Below are positions 8,425 through 18,039 of a DNA stretch of 64,000 nt, piece by piece; position 1 is the stretch's first letter; every line of letters starts with the position of its first letter. The notes under the pieces were generated by a model. The model worked only from the letters and a program-made list of their open reading frames with translations, was not told the DNA's origin and searched no databases. The DNA comes from Acidimicrobium ferrooxidans (GTDB lineage Bacteria > Actinomycetota > Geothermincolia > Fen-727 > Anoxymicrobiaceae): NCBI GenBank assembly GCA_020723485.1, contig DYIU01000002.1, positions 839,190 to 903,189 on the forward strand, in the 5' to 3' direction. A program made the translations under genes and the position numbers.

Positions 8425-9666
8425 CAGGGGGAAGTTGCCGATGAGGTCGCGGGCCTCGGCGCGGACCCAGTCCAGCACCGAGTCGTCGTTCATGTTCTTG
8501 AGCGCCCTGGAGATGAGCCCTCCGAGCGCGTCCATGTGCTCCGGCTTCATGCCGCGGGTGGTGACCGCCGGGGTGCCCAGGCGGATACCCCTTGTGACTG
8601 TGGGCGGGGTGTCGTCGTAAGGTATCTCGTTCATGTTGGCGGTTATGCCCACCGACTCCAGCACGTCCTGCGCCTGGCGTCCCGAGATCTGCTGCTGGGT
8701 GAGGTCTATCAGGAACAGGTGCGTCTCCGTTCCGCCCGAGACTATCCTGAATCCCTCAGAGGCCATCTTGTCGCAGAGCGCGCGAGCGTTGGCGACGATG
8801 GTCTCCTGGTATGCCTTGAACTCCGGCGCCATGGCCTCCTTGAAGCAAACCGCCTTGGCGGCTATCACGTGCATCAGCGGGCCGCCCTGAGCTCCGGGGA
8901 AGACGGCGGCGTCCAGCGCAGCCCCGTGTTCGTCCTTCGTCAGCACGAATCCTCCCCGAGGGCCTCTCATGGTCTTGTGAGTAGTGCCCGTCACGAAGTC
9001 CGAGTGCGGCACCGGGTCGGGGTGCACGCCCCCCACGACCAGCCCGCCGAAGTGAGCCATGTCCACCATCAGCTTCGCTTCGACGCTGTCCGCGATGCGG
9101 CGGAACGCTTCGAAGTCCAGGGCCCGCGGGTAGGCGCTGGCGCCGGCCACGATGAGGCGCGGTCGCTCGACCTCCGCCAGCTTCGCGATGGCATCGTAGT
9201 CGAGCATCTCGGTCCTGCGGTCCACCCCGTAGTGCACCGCCCGGTAGAACTGCCCCGAGAAGTTCGCCGGGGAGCCGTGTGTGAGGTGCCCTCCGCACCG
9301 GAGGTCCATGGCGAGCACCGTCTCCCCGGGCTGGAGCGCTGTCAGGTACGCGGCCATGTTCGCCTGGGCGCCCGCGTGCGGCTGGACGTTCGCGTACTCG
9401 CAGCCGAACAGCTCTTTCGCCCGCTCGATGGCGAGGCTCTCAGCCATATCGACGGGCTCGCACCCGGAGTAGTAGCGCTTTCCGGGGTAGCCCTCGGCGT
9501 ACTTGTTGGTGAGGATCGAGCCCTGCGCCTCGAGGACGGCGAGCGAGGCGTAGTTCTCGCTCGCTATGAGGTTGATCCTGGTGCGCTCGCGCTCGAGCTC
9601 CATGCGTACGGCCTGTACGACCTCCCTGTCGAAGCCCTCGAGTGCGGATAGGTGGCTCTCTAGCAA
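8419..9666 (-). CDS. glyA: Serine hydroxymethyltransferase
   Basis: A 415-residue PLP enzyme interconverting serine and glycine with tetrahydrofolate, feeding one-carbon metabolism. Hallmarks: LIASENYAS near the N-terminus, YSGCE, GAQANMAAY, the PLP-lysine motif TGTTHKTMRGPRGG (about residue 230) and IRLGTPAVTTRGM near the end. A TTG start is chosen because AAGGAGTG sits at proper spacing and the start lies just past the rpiB stop. It is the last gene of the rho-to-glyA block, an order also known in Firmicutes. Its stop lies inside a degenerate REP-like arm. Confidence 0.97.
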   Translation of the reverse strand: MLESHLSALEGFDREVVQAVRMELERERTRINLIASENYASLAVLEAQGSILTNKYAEGYPGKRYYSGCEPVDMAESLAIERAKELFGCEYANVQPHAGAQANMAAYLTALQPGETVLAMDLRCGGHLTHGSPANFSGQFYRAVHYGVDRRTEMLDYDAIAKLAEVERPRLIVAGASAYPRALDFEAFRRIADSVEAKLMVDMAHFGGLVVGGVHPDPVPHSDFVTGTTHKTMRGPRGGFVLTKDEHGAALDAAVFPGAQGGPLMHVIAAKAVCFKEAMAPEFKAYQETIVANARALCDKMASEGFRIVSGGTETHLFLIDLTQQQISGRQAQDVLESVGITANMNEIPYDDTPPTVTRGIRLGTPAVTTRGMKPEHMDALGGLISRALKNMNDDSVLDWVRAEARDLIGNFPLY

Positions 9667-9667
9667 C

Positions 9668-10147
9668 TCAACACTCCTTCATGTGCGCGCGCTCCGCGTC
9701 CTTCATCTTATCCAGTCTCGCCGCGTGCCTGCCGGCTTCGAAGTCGGTACTCATGAATATCCGCATTATCTCGAGGGCATCGTCCTCCCCGATGACACGG
9801 GACCCTACGGTCAGGATGTTCGCGTCGTTGTGCCTCCTGCAGTACTCCGCGGTATAAGGCTCGTTTGCGGCCACGGCCCTTACTCCCGGCACCTTGTTCG
9901 CGACCATCGCCATGCCCGCCCCCGTGCCGCAGATCAGGACCCCGCGGCCAGCTTCCCCGCGGCTCACCGCATGTGCTACGGCAAGAGCGAAGTCCGGGTA
10001 GTCACACGACTCCTCGGAGTCCGTTCCCATGTCGCTGACCCGGTAGCCCATGCTCTCGAGCTCTTTCTTGAACCGTTCCTTCAGGAGGTACCCGGCGTGG
10101 TCGCTCCCTACCGCCACGGTCTCCTGGCTTCTATCAGGCGCCATCAT
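9668..10147 (-). CDS. rpiB: Ribose-5-phosphate isomerase B
   Basis: A 159-residue RpiB. The motif GSDHAG (about residue 14), the catalytic Cys in ICGTGAG, and RHNDANIL are present and the length is normal. It interconverts ribose-5-P and ribulose-5-P in the pentose phosphate pathway. It immediately precedes glyA, as in B. subtilis, and is separated from the phosphatase gene upstream by a REP-like element. With no rpiA in view it may be the only isomerase locally, next to the TalC and hexulose-phosphate synthase genes elsewhere in the window. Confidence 0.95.
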   Translation of the reverse strand: MMAPDRSQETVAVGSDHAGYLLKERFKKELESMGYRVSDMGTDSEESCDYPDFALAVAHAVSRGEAGRGVLICGTGAGMAMVANKVPGVRAVAANEPYTAEYCRRHNDANILTVGSRVIGEDDALEIMRIFMSTDFEAGRHAARLDKMKDAERAHMKEC

Positions 10148-10182
10148 GCTCCTTACCCGGTGCCGGTTTAGCCAGATTCTAA

Positions 10183-10277
10183 CGCAACATCGGGGTCAGG
10201 TCACTTTGTTGCATCTAATCGGCTTGATACTTGTTGACGCGGTAGATGCAACAAAGTGACCTGACCCCGATGTTGCG
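10183..10277. repeat. Palindromic REP-like element, copy 2
   Basis: A perfect 34-bp inverted repeat (10183-10216 with 10244-10277) around a 27-bp loop. Arms contain CGCAACATCGGGGTCAGG. It fills the rpiB/phosphatase intergenic space and starts 2 nt after the phosphatase stop codon. A degenerate partial arm (GTGGCCTGACCCC) continues into the 3' end of the phosphatase gene at 10294-10306, suggesting nested insertions at the same site. Confidence 0.9.
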
Positions 10278-10279
10278 CT

Positions 10280-10828
10280 CTAGCGCAGCAGGAGTGGCCT
10301 GACCCCGCTCACGATGACACCGGCGACCGCCGCGTACTCCCCGAGGGGCAATCCGATGGGATCGCCGACCTCGTAGGCGTGAGACGGGAGGTCCCAGCCA
10401 CCTGATTCCTCCAGCCCGCGCGCGAAGTCGAGCAGGCGCTCCCGGTCGTAGAGGGTGAGCCTTGACTTACGGGCGGCCTCCACCAGCTTCAGAAGCAGAA
10501 ACGCCGGGAGGTCGCTCATCTCCTCCACCAGGCGCTTGTGCCGCTCCTCCATCACGAGCACCAGGTCGCTCTCCCCGAGGATTTCTTCGGAGAGCGTCCT
10601 CGCCCGGTGAGAGCTTATGTCGATTCCCATGGATTCCATCGCGAGCATGGCTTCCCTTGTGGGAGGTTCGCCCGCGAGGCCGGCGGTCCCGGCTGAAGCG
10701 AATGAAAGGGGGGTCGACCAGCCTTTGGGGTGCTCACTCTCGATAAGGGACCAGGCGACGCCCTCTGCCATCGGGCTGCGGCAGATGTTCCCGGTGCAGA
10801 CGAACAGGACTCCCACCTGCTCAGACAT
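10280..10828 (-). CDS. Low-molecular-weight protein-tyrosine phosphatase family
   Basis: The signature CTGNICRS (CX5R active-site loop) lies about 10 residues from the N-terminus, and a DP pair (DPIG, about residue 156) supplies the likely general acid. The ATG at 10828 (MSEQVGVLFVC) is chosen because it overlaps the Sua5 stop codon; the longer open frame would overlap Sua5 by 50 nt. The 182-residue product resembles YwlE-type phosphatases (arginine phosphatase in B. subtilis), whose gene sits in the same order next to ywlC and rpiB. The final codons (GVRPLLLR) derive from REP-like sequence. Confidence 0.9.
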   Translation of the reverse strand: MSEQVGVLFVCTGNICRSPMAEGVAWSLIESEHPKGWSTPLSFASAGTAGLAGEPPTREAMLAMESMGIDISSHRARTLSEEILGESDLVLVMEERHKRLVEEMSDLPAFLLLKLVEAARKSRLTLYDRERLLDFARGLEESGGWDLPSHAYEVGDPIGLPLGEYAAVAGVIVSGVRPLLLR

Positions 10829-11477
10829 CGGTTCCGCCCGGCTCGGCCGGGTTCGAGAGCGCCCGGTCAATGTCTTCGGCGGGAATTGCCCCTTCGCGGA
10901 GAACGCGCACCCCCGCGGTCAGGTCCACCACGGTCGACTCCACCCCGCAGGGGCAGGCTCCGGCGTTCACGACGAAGTCGACCACGTCCAGCAGGTCGCC
11001 GGACACGTCGCCCAGTGTAGCCGGGGCGGAAGCTCCCGCGGGGTTGGCGCTCGGCACAACCAGGTAGCCCGCGTGCTCGATGAGCGACAGGCAGAACATC
11101 TCGTCGGGTATGCGCAGGCCTATCGTCTTCTCGTCCTGGAACGCGAGCTCCGCGGCGAAGGGCCTCCGCTTGAGGACCATGGTGAGCGGGCCCGGCCAGA
11201 ACCTCTCCGCCAGGGCGGAGGCCTCCGCGCCGTCGGCCTCGGCGAGGATGTTCGCCTCCCTCATGGTGGCGACCTGGACAGGGAGCGGCTTATCCGCCGG
11301 CCGTCCTTTGAGCTCGAGCACCCGCCTCACGGCCGCCTCATCTCCCGCGACGGCCGCAAGCCCGTAGACCGTGTCGGTCGGGATTATCCCGACGCCTCCA
11401 CCTGTGAGCATCGCGGCGACTGCCTCGACGTCCGCCGGCTCGAAGCCGGCCATGATATCTATGTGCCGCACCGTCAT
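10821..11477 (-). CDS. ywlC: L-threonylcarbamoyladenylate synthase (Sua5/YrdC/YwlC)
   Basis: A 218-residue enzyme that makes threonylcarbamoyl-AMP for the t6A37 modification of tRNAs. Motifs seen: GGVGIIPTDTVYGLAA, KGRPADKPLPV, FWPGPLTMVL, IGLRIPD and VVPSANPAG. The C-terminal Sua5 extension domain is absent, so it is the short YrdC/YwlC form. It overlaps prmC at its start and the phosphatase at its stop, so the three genes are coupled. Confidence 0.95.
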   Translation of the reverse strand: MTVRHIDIMAGFEPADVEAVAAMLTGGGVGIIPTDTVYGLAAVAGDEAAVRRVLELKGRPADKPLPVQVATMREANILAEADGAEASALAERFWPGPLTMVLKRRPFAAELAFQDEKTIGLRIPDEMFCLSLIEHAGYLVVPSANPAGASAPATLGDVSGDLLDVVDFVVNAGACPCGVESTVVDLTAGVRVLREGAIPAEDIDRALSNPAEPGGTDV

Positions 11478-12334
11478 CCCCCCGTTTCCGCCGCAAGCCT
11501 CGCCCGCACGACCCTGGGCCGGCCTGTGAGGTCCTCGAAGACCTCTACCGGGGCCCAGCCTGCGAGCAGGTCCCCCGCAACAGCGCCTGCGTGGCTCTCG
11601 TCCACCTCGAGGACGAGCCAGCCACCTTCCCTCAGGAAGCCCGGCGCTCCCTCTATTATCCTCCTTATGCAGTCCGTCCCGTCAGGCCCCGCGAACAGCG
11701 CCTCCGGCGGCTCAAACTCCCTGACCTCTACGGGGAGGCCCTCGCGGCACCCGGACGGCACGTACGGCGGGTTCGAGACCATCACGTCGAAGGCCAGGCC
11801 CGCCTCCTCCAGGGGCCCGAACAGGTCGCCGCTCATGACAGTCACCCGGTCGGACACGCCGCATGACTCCGCGTTGCCCCGGCACGTCTCGACCGCGGCG
11901 GGCCCGATGTCGACGGCGGTCACGCGCGCGAGCGGGCGCTCCCGGGCTACGCTCACCGCGATGTTCCCGCAGCCGCAGCACAGGTCCAGCACGTCCGCCT
12001 CTACAGCGGGGAGCACCTCCAGCGCCTTCTCGACCAGCACCTCGGTCTCCGGTCTGGGGATGAACACCCCGGGCCGCACCTCGAGGGTCAGGCCCCTGAA
12101 CCCCGCCTCGCCGGTCAGGTACTGGAGCGGCCACCCGGAGGCCCGCTTCGCCAGCAGGTCACGGTAGGCGTCGGCGTCCGCCTCGGACAGGGGCCGGTCG
12201 AACCCGGTATAGATGTCCAGGCGGGTGATACCGAGCAGGTTCGCAAGCAGCAGCTCCGCGTTAAGGCGAGGGGATGCCACCTGGTGCCGCTCGAGGTACG
12301 TGGTCGCCCTGAGCAGGTAATCGACCAGTTTCAA
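11474..12334 (-). CDS. prmC: Release factor glutamine methyltransferase
   Basis: A 286-residue SAM-dependent methyltransferase with an N-terminal helical domain, then VLDLCCGCGNIAV (SAM loop, motif I) and the catalytic NPPYVP motif. It methylates the GGQ glutamine of release factors. It is encoded directly after its substrate, prfA, with a 4-nt overlap. The SAM-loop sequence CCGCGN is slightly cysteine-rich compared with the usual GTGSG. Confidence 0.96.
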   Translation of the reverse strand: MKLVDYLLRATTYLERHQVASPRLNAELLLANLLGITRLDIYTGFDRPLSEADADAYRDLLAKRASGWPLQYLTGEAGFRGLTLEVRPGVFIPRPETEVLVEKALEVLPAVEADVLDLCCGCGNIAVSVARERPLARVTAVDIGPAAVETCRGNAESCGVSDRVTVMSGDLFGPLEEAGLAFDVMVSNPPYVPSGCREGLPVEVREFEPPEALFAGPDGTDCIRRIIEGAPGFLREGGWLVLEVDESHAGAVAGDLLAGWAPVEVFEDLTGRPRVVRARLAAETGG

Positions 12335-13422
12335 GCGCGGTCCACTTCCTTGAGGGCCTTCGCGTTCTCCTCGTCCCTGAGCGCCGCGACCACGTCGTCG
12401 AGGTCCCCCTCCAGGATGTCGTCTAGCCTGTGGAGCGTCAGGCCGATGCGGTGGTCGGTGACGCGCCCCTGTGGGAAATTATAGGTCCTCACCTTCTCGC
12501 TCCGCTCGCCGGTGCCGACCTGGCGCCTGCGGCTCTCGGCCTCCTCGGCCTGCTGCGTGCGGCGGGCCTCGTCGAGCAGGCGGGCGCGCAGGATGCGGAT
12601 GGCCTTCTCCTTGTTCTGCAGCTGGGACTTCTCGTCCTGGCAGGAGACCACCGTGCCGGTCGGCTTGTGGGTGACCCTGACCGCGGAGTCGGTGGTGTTC
12701 ACCGACTGGCCGCCCGGGCCTGTGGAGCGGAAGACGTCTATCTTGAGGTCCGAGGAGTCGATGGCGATGTCGACCTCCTCGGCCTCCGGAAGGATGGCGA
12801 CAGTGGCGGTCGAGGTGTGGATGCGCCCCCCGGACTCGGTGACCGGCACCCTCTGGACCCTGTGCACGCCGGACTCGTACTTCATGCGCGGCCAGACGTC
12901 GCGCCCCTTCAGCGAAAAGATGACCTCCTTGAAGCCTCCCACGTCTGACGGGCTCGAGGAGAGCAGCTCCTGCTTCCAGCCGTTCTTCTCCGCGAAGCGC
13001 GAGTACATGCGGTGCAGGTCGCCTGCGAAGAGCGCCGCCTCGTCACCGCCGGTCCCGGCGCGTATCTCGACTATGACGTCCTTGTCCGCGAGCTCGTCCT
13101 TCGGCAGCAGCAGGACTTTCAGGAGCTCCTCCTGCTCGCCGAGCGCAACCTCGAGCTCATCGACCTCGGCCCGGACGAAGTCGGCCATCTCGGGGTCCTT
13201 CTCCTCCCCCAGAAGCCCGCGGGCGTCCTCGAGCTGCCGTTTGAGGTCGAGGTACCGGTCGTAGGCATGGACCACCTCCTCCAGGTTCGCGCGCTCGCGC
13301 ACCAGCGCCTGGTAGGCGTTGCGGTCCGAGGCGACGGCCGGGTCGGCCATCGTCTCGTTCACCTCTTCGAATCTCTTCTTCAGCGAATCCAGCCTGTCGA
13401 ACATCTTCTTCTTCCGGCTCAC
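12331..13422 (-). CDS. prfA: Peptide chain release factor 1
   Basis: A 363-residue RF1. The GGQ motif ([17 protein letters not shown]) is present. The region [18 protein letters not shown] has a PVT tripeptide and the nearby sequence typical of RF1 rather than RF2. [15 protein letters not shown] is conserved. It terminates translation at UAA and UAG and is the substrate of PrmC encoded next. It overlaps the DUF1385 gene by 4 nt. Confidence 0.97.
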   Translation of the reverse strand: MSRKKKMFDRLDSLKKRFEEVNETMADPAVASDRNAYQALVRERANLEEVVHAYDRYLDLKRQLEDARGLLGEEKDPEMADFVRAEVDELEVALGEQEELLKVLLLPKDELADKDVIVEIRAGTGGDEAALFAGDLHRMYSRFAEKNGWKQELLSSSPSDVGGFKEVIFSLKGRDVWPRMKYESGVHRVQRVPVTESGGRIHTSTATVAILPEAEEVDIAIDSSDLKIDVFRSTGPGGQSVNTTDSAVRVTHKPTGTVVSCQDEKSQLQNKEKAIRILRARLLDEARRTQQAEEAESRRRQVGTGERSEKVRTYNFPQGRVTDHRIGLTLHRLDDILEGDLDDVVAALRDEENAKALKEVDRA

Positions 13423-14414
13423 GCGCCCGCGGTCGCCGGTTCCTCCCTGACTGTGGCGGCTTCGAGCGCCGTTATGGCTACCTCGATCTGAGGCTCGTCG
13501 GGCTGCCGCGTGGTGAGCTTCTGGAGCAGGAGTCCGGGCGCCATCAGGACCTTCATGACGAGCGAGTCCTCGTATTTTCCCGCGAACCTGATTATCTCAT
13601 ACGAGACGGCGGCCACCAGCGGGATGAGGGCCAGGCGCTCCAGTATGCGCAGCCAGAGCGCGGGCCGGCCGAGGAGCGAGAACACCAGGATGCTCAGGAT
13701 GAGCACAATCATGATGAACGCGGTCCCGCACCGCATGTGCGCGGTCGAGAATTTCGCCGCCTCCTCCGGGGTAAGAGGGCCGCCATGCTCGTAGGCGTGG
13801 ACCACCTTGTGCTCCGCGCCGTGGTACTCGAAGACCCGCCTGATGTCGGGGAGGACCGACATCGCCGCCAGGTAGCCTACAAAGACCGCGACCCTCAGGG
13901 CCCCCTCTACGAGGTTGTACACCACCGTGTTGGACAGGTACTCGTCGAGCGATTTCGCGACGACCGCCGGCAGGACGATGAAGAGCCCCAGGAACAGCCC
14001 GAGCGCCATCACCAGCGCGAACGTCATGGCGGCGGTCGACATCGCCGCGTGCTCTTCCTTGGGCTTACCGCCGGGAGCGGCTGCCTCGGCGCGCCTGCGC
14101 TCGCGGCGGGTCAGGGGCCTGGGCTCGGCCTCGGCCTCCTCCGGCTCCTCCAGGGATATAGCCCCGCTTATCGAGAGCGATTTCACGCCGATGACCAGGG
14201 AGTCGACGAGTGTGAAGATACCGCGGATGAGGGGCTTGTTCCAGCGCGGGAAGCGCTGCGCGAGGGTGTTGGCGGGATTCACCGCCACGTACATCTCGCC
14301 ACAGGGGCGCCTCACCGCCAGCGCCCATTTTTCCGGCCCGCGCATTACCACGCCCTCGATGACCGCCTGGCCGCCTATCTGTATTTCGGCACGCGAATCG
14401 GAATCAGAGCGCAA
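13419..14414 (-). CDS. DUF1385 (YqhQ-like) membrane protein
   Basis: A 331-residue protein with the N-terminal family block IGGQAVIEGVVMRGP and an internal EYHGAEHKVVHAYE motif rich in His and Glu. About four membrane helices lie at residues 125-275. DUF1385 proteins are conserved next to prfA and rpmE in Firmicutes and related bacteria; the function is unknown, and the conserved His/Glu residues suggest metal binding. TTG start. The rpmE stop lies 24 nt upstream. Confidence 0.88.
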   Translation of the reverse strand: MRSDSDSRAEIQIGGQAVIEGVVMRGPEKWALAVRRPCGEMYVAVNPANTLAQRFPRWNKPLIRGIFTLVDSLVIGVKSLSISGAISLEEPEEAEAEPRPLTRRERRRAEAAAPGGKPKEEHAAMSTAAMTFALVMALGLFLGLFIVLPAVVAKSLDEYLSNTVVYNLVEGALRVAVFVGYLAAMSVLPDIRRVFEYHGAEHKVVHAYEHGGPLTPEEAAKFSTAHMRCGTAFIMIVLILSILVFSLLGRPALWLRILERLALIPLVAAVSYEIIRFAGKYEDSLVMKVLMAPGLLLQKLTTRQPDEPQIEVAITALEAATVREEPATAGA

Positions 14415-14438
14415 TTGGTCCCCGGTGGGTGGCTGCGG

Positions 14439-14699
14439 CTAGGTGCTCGGCGGAGGGGTCTCGGTCTTCTTCCTTCTGCCCTTGCTCTCTTTCACGTCGA
14501 GGTGCGACTGGTAGCGTTTCTGGAAACGCTCCACGCGGCCTCCCGAGTCGACGAGCTTCTGCTTGCCGGTGTAGAACGGGTGGCACTGTGAGCAAATCTC
14601 GACGTGCAGCTCCGGCTTGGTCGACCTGGTGGTGAAGGTGTCGCCGCAGGAGCAGGTCACCTTCGTCTCCATGTATTCCGGATGTATACCTTTTTTCAC
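14439..14699 (-). CDS. rpmE: Ribosomal protein bL31, zinc-binding type
   Basis: An 86-residue bL31. A GTG start is chosen so that the protein begins (M/V)KKGIHPEY, the normal L31 N-terminus; the longer open frame has no L31 homology. Zinc-type cysteines are present (CSCG and CSQC), followed by [12 protein letters not shown]. The C-terminal Lys/Pro tail is slightly longer than average. rpmE following rho is a widely conserved order; here mscL and a lipoprotein gene intervene. Confidence 0.96.
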   Translation of the reverse strand: MKKGIHPEYMETKVTCSCGDTFTTRSTKPELHVEICSQCHPFYTGKQKLVDSGGRVERFQKRYQSHLDVKESKGRRKKTETPPPST

Positions 14700-14807
14700 G
14701 ACTCGATAACCTTTGCTTTCCTTCGGGTGCAGACCAGATGGTAGCACAGAGGCGCCCCGCGAACAACCGAGGCGCTCAACCACCAGGAAATCGTGCGCCC
14801 TCTGAGT

Positions 14808-15515
14808 CTATCTGCGGACCTCGATGAGTTCGACGCGGCCCTCGCCGCCCTTGACGAACTGCTCGAGCACGAGGCCCACGCCGGGGGCGTAGTACTTCTG
14901 CTCCTCCACGTCCGGCTCGAGGGGCGTCCAATCCCTGGTGACGAGCACGTCAGAGTAGGAGCCCGCCGGGACGGTCACGCTCTGGCCGAGCTCGACCACC
15001 TTGGCCATGTCCTCCGCTTCACCCGCGTAGTATTCCTGTCGGTAGGAGTCGCCGACCTGCGGGTCGGCCTGCATTATGATGCCGGGCTGAGCTCCGTCGA
15101 CGCCCGCTTCCCAGGAACCTTTCGTACTGGTCACCTTGCCGTCCTCGTAGTCCTTCGAGTCCTCGCCGAAGTACCAGACGTTCCCTTCCCTGTCCTGGGC
15201 GTACCAGTCGAACGTCTCCTCAATGAGGGAGCCGTCCAGGCTGACCCTGTCATGCAGCACGACGCATGAGACTCCCATCACCACGCGCCGCTCCGTGGTG
15301 ACGCGGTCCTCGACCCTCTCGAGGCCGTCGGCCGTCTGCCCCTCGTAGACGAGGGTGGTCCCGGGCTCCAGCGGGAAGTACTGATTCGTGACGTCGCGGA
15401 CGAAATCAGCGGGGTCGATCTCGGGCGAACATCCCGCCTCGCCTCCGCAGCCCCCCAGCGCGAGAGCCACAGTGAACACTACGAGCAGCAGCACAAGAGT
15501 TTTCAACGACACCAC
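14808..15515 (-). CDS. Lipoprotein of unknown function
   Basis: A 235-residue protein with a clear lipoprotein signal (LVLLLVVFTVALALGGC). The mature part is acidic and beta-rich: QYFPLEPGTTLVYEG, then ETFDWYAQDREGNVWYFGED, then KYYAPGVGLVLEQFV. I recognise this pattern from small secreted proteins in many Actinobacteria and Proteobacteria but cannot name the family. It is divergent from mscL and lies between rho and rpmE, so it looks like an insertion into a conserved operon. Confidence 0.7.
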   Translation of the reverse strand: MVSLKTLVLLLVVFTVALALGGCGGEAGCSPEIDPADFVRDVTNQYFPLEPGTTLVYEGQTADGLERVEDRVTTERRVVMGVSCVVLHDRVSLDGSLIEETFDWYAQDREGNVWYFGEDSKDYEDGKVTSTKGSWEAGVDGAQPGIIMQADPQVGDSYRQEYYAGEAEDMAKVVELGQSVTVPAGSYSDVLVTRDWTPLEPDVEEQKYYAPGVGLVLEQFVKGGEGRVELIEVRR

Positions 15516-15656
15516 CCCTTATCCCGGTTGGAGACTCGTTTCACCGAATCCCCGTGGATTCCTTCGTGAAGCATTACGCGGCTGACTTGCGGGGTGCCGT
15601 CGATATAGACTTGCGGCGTGGCAATCCGTTTCTACACAGGACACAAGGGGGGCGGC

Positions 15657-15974
15657 ATGAAGGGATTCATCGAGTTCATCAGGAAGCAGGGCGTCGTCGG
15701 CCTGGCCATCGGCTTTATCGTCGGCGTCGCGACGAGCGGCCTGGTGACCGCGCTGACCAGGGACCTGATAAGCCCGATCATCGGGATGATAATCCAGACA
15801 AACAACCTGACCCGTCTCTACGTCACCATAGGCGACGCCAGGTTGATGTACGGCGACTTCATCGCGGTGCTCATCAACTTCTTCATCATCCTCGCGGTCG
15901 TTTACTTCGGCTTCAAGCTGCTCGGGCTGGAGAAGCTCGACCTCGCCGAAGAAGAGGAAGAAGAGAAGAAGTAG
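15657..15974 (+). CDS. mscL: MscL-like mechanosensitive channel
   Basis: A 105-residue protein. The ATG at 15657 follows AAGGGGGG; a longer GTG-started form from 15618 is possible. The sequence GFIEFIRKQGVVGLAIGFIVGVA is the TM1 signature of MscL. Helix 2 is GDFIAVLINFFIILAVVYFGF, and the cytoplasmic tail is Glu/Lys-rich. The periplasmic loop is short. It would open a large pore on membrane stretch during hypo-osmotic shock. Its stop codon abuts the convergent rho stop codon. Confidence 0.88.
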   Translation: MKGFIEFIRKQGVVGLAIGFIVGVATSGLVTALTRDLISPIIGMIIQTNNLTRLYVTIGDARLMYGDFIAVLINFFIILAVVYFGFKLLGLEKLDLAEEEEEEKK

Positions 15975-17318
15975 CTAGCGCGGCTCCTTGACCTGGGCCA
16001 GGAACTGGGCGTTGTTCTTGGTCTTCTTGAGGCCGTCGATGAGTATCTCGACCGCGGCGCCCGGGTCGGGAAGGCCGTGGAGCACGCGGCGGAGCTTCCA
16101 TACCTGCTGGGCCTCGGCCGGGTCCATGATGAGCTCTTCCTTCCGGGTTCCTGACTTCTCGATCTCGATGGCCGGGAAGATGCGCTTGTCTGCGAGCTTT
16201 CGGTCGAGGTGTATCTCCATGTTACCGGTGCCCTTGAACTCCTCGAAGATGACCTCGTCCATGCGGCTGCCGGTGTCCACAAGGGCGGTCGCTATGATTG
16301 TTAGGCTGCCGCCGAACTCTATGTTGCGCGCGGCGCCGAAGAACCGCTTCGGCGGGAACAGCGCGGTCGAGTCCACGCCTCCCGAGAGGATGCGCCCGGA
16401 CGCCGGGGTGCTCAGGTTGTAGGCGCGGGCGAGTCTCGTTATCGAGTCGAGCAGGACCACGACGTCCCGGTGGTGCTCAACAAGGCGCTTTGCGCGCTCG
16501 AGCACGAGCTCGGAGACCGCGATGTGGTTGTCGCTCGGCTGGTCGAAAGTCGAGGAGACGACCTCCCCGGTGACCGACCGCTCCATGTCGGTGACTTCCT
16601 CAGGCCTCTCGTCCACCAGCAGGACCATCAGGTAGCACTCCGGGTTGTTCTCGGTGATGCTGTTCGCTATCTGCTTGAGGACCGTCGTCTTGCCGGCCTT
16701 GGGCGGCGAGACGATGAGGCCTCTCTGGCCCTTGCCGACCGGCGCGATGAGGTCGATGAGGCGGCTCGTGAGCGAGCCTGTCTTGGTCTCGAGCCTCAGC
16801 CGGTCATTCGGATAGAGCGGGGTGAGCGTCTCGAACTGCCTGCGTTTCTGGGCGACCTCTGGGTCGTCGCCATTGACCGCCTCTATGCGGAGCAGGGCGT
16901 TGTACTTCTCGGAGTCCTTCGGAGGCCGTATCTGGCCGCGAACCTCGTCGCCGCGCTTCAGGCGGAAGCGCCTTATCTGCGACATCGATACGTAGATGTC
17001 CTTCTCGGAGGCCAGGTACCCCTTGGTGCGCAGGAACCCGTAGCCGTCGGAGAGGATGTCGAGTATGCCGCTGCCTACTCCCTCATCCTCTTCCTCTTCT
17101 TCCTCCACTACCTCCCCGTTCGGCTCCTCACCGCCGGTGGGCACCTCCGAGAGGACGACCGCCGGTCCATCCTCCGTCGCGACGCCCGCCTCGTTCATGA
17201 TGGCGTCTATCAACGCCTTCTTGCGGAGCTTCTTCACCCCGTCTATCTCCAGGGCCAGCCCTATCTCCTGTAGCTCGGGCAGCAGCTTGGCCTCGAGTAC
17301 GCTCCTGTCGACTTCCAT
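15975..17318 (-). CDS. rho: Transcription termination factor Rho
   Basis: A hexameric RNA helicase/ATPase. The ATG at 17318 ([11 protein letters not shown]) is chosen for its GGAGGT RBS. An acidic stretch at about residues 64-80 (EEEEEEDEG) precedes the RNA-binding cold-shock domain ([21 protein letters not shown]). The Walker [13 protein letters not shown]-like segment (PPKAGKTT), [13 protein letters not shown], Walker [16 protein letters not shown] and [15 protein letters not shown] are all intact. The N-terminal insertion is short compared with high-GC Actinobacteria such as Micrococcus. Confidence 0.97.
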   Translation of the reverse strand: MEVDRSVLEAKLLPELQEIGLALEIDGVKKLRKKALIDAIMNEAGVATEDGPAVVLSEVPTGGEEPNGEVVEEEEEEDEGVGSGILDILSDGYGFLRTKGYLASEKDIYVSMSQIRRFRLKRGDEVRGQIRPPKDSEKYNALLRIEAVNGDDPEVAQKRRQFETLTPLYPNDRLRLETKTGSLTSRLIDLIAPVGKGQRGLIVSPPKAGKTTVLKQIANSITENNPECYLMVLLVDERPEEVTDMERSVTGEVVSSTFDQPSDNHIAVSELVLERAKRLVEHHRDVVVLLDSITRLARAYNLSTPASGRILSGGVDSTALFPPKRFFGAARNIEFGGSLTIIATALVDTGSRMDEVIFEEFKGTGNMEIHLDRKLADKRIFPAIEIEKSGTRKEELIMDPAEAQQVWKLRRVLHGLPDPGAAVEILIDGLKKTKNNAQFLAQVKEPR

Positions 17319-17376
17319 TTGTGTAGTTACCTCCTTGAAGAGTGCGCGCATGTTTCGCGCCGCCAGTACTCCTTTG

Positions 17377-18024
17377 TCACAGGTCTTTTATCTTCTCCCA
17401 GTCCGCCAGGAACCTCTCGATGCCGATATCGGTCAGCGGGTGGCGGACCATGGACTTGAACACCTCGTACGGGATGGTCGCTATGTGGGCGCCGGCGAGC
17501 GCGGAGCCTATTACGTGCTGGGGATGGCGAAGGCTCGCCGAGATGACCTGGGTCTCTACAGCGTAGTACTCGTAGATCTCCACGATCTCCGCGAGCAGCC
17601 GCAGCCCGTCGTTGCCGATGTCGTCGAGCCTCCCCAGGAACGGGCTCACGAAGGTCGCCCCGGCGGAGGCCGCGAGCATTGCCTGGTTCGCCGAGAAGAC
17701 AAGCGTGCAGTTGGTCTTTATCCCCTCTGACCTGAGCGCGCTTATGGCCTTCAGGCCCTCCGGGCACATGGGGATCTTGACGTTTACGTTGTCTGCGATG
17801 GCCGCGAGCTCCCGCGCCTCGACGATCATGCCGGGCGCCTCCATCGAGACGGCTTCCGCGCTCACCGGCCCGGAGACTATGCCCGCTATTTCAGCCACGC
17901 ACTCGCGGTAGTTGCGGTTCTCCTTGCAGGCCAGGGTCGGGTTGGTGGTCACGCCCTCGAGGACTCCCCATGAGTTGATCTCGCGGATGTGCTCCACGTT
18001 CGCCGTATCGATGAAAAGCCTCAA
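17377..18024 (-). CDS. Transaldolase, TalC/Fsa type
   Basis: A 215-residue short transaldolase. [22 protein letters not shown] and the Schiff-base lysine in NVKIPM are seen, along with [10 protein letters not shown] and ASLRHPQHV. It transfers dihydroxyacetone units, or acts as fructose-6-phosphate aldolase; the two cannot be separated from the sequence. TTG start with GGGAGGAATGAC upstream. fsa also lies upstream of rho in B. subtilis. Confidence 0.92.
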   Translation of the reverse strand: MRLFIDTANVEHIREINSWGVLEGVTTNPTLACKENRNYRECVAEIAGIVSGPVSAEAVSMEAPGMIVEARELAAIADNVNVKIPMCPEGLKAISALRSEGIKTNCTLVFSANQAMLAASAGATFVSPFLGRLDDIGNDGLRLLAEIVEIYEYYAVETQVISASLRHPQHVIGSALAGAHIATIPYEVFKSMVRHPLTDIGIERFLADWEKIKDL

Positions 18025-18039
18025 GTCATTCCTCCCTCT

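Noticed and set aside
10617-12167. 516-codon plus-strand frame across the Sua5/prmC genes
   Set aside because: Antisense shadow of well-identified genes.
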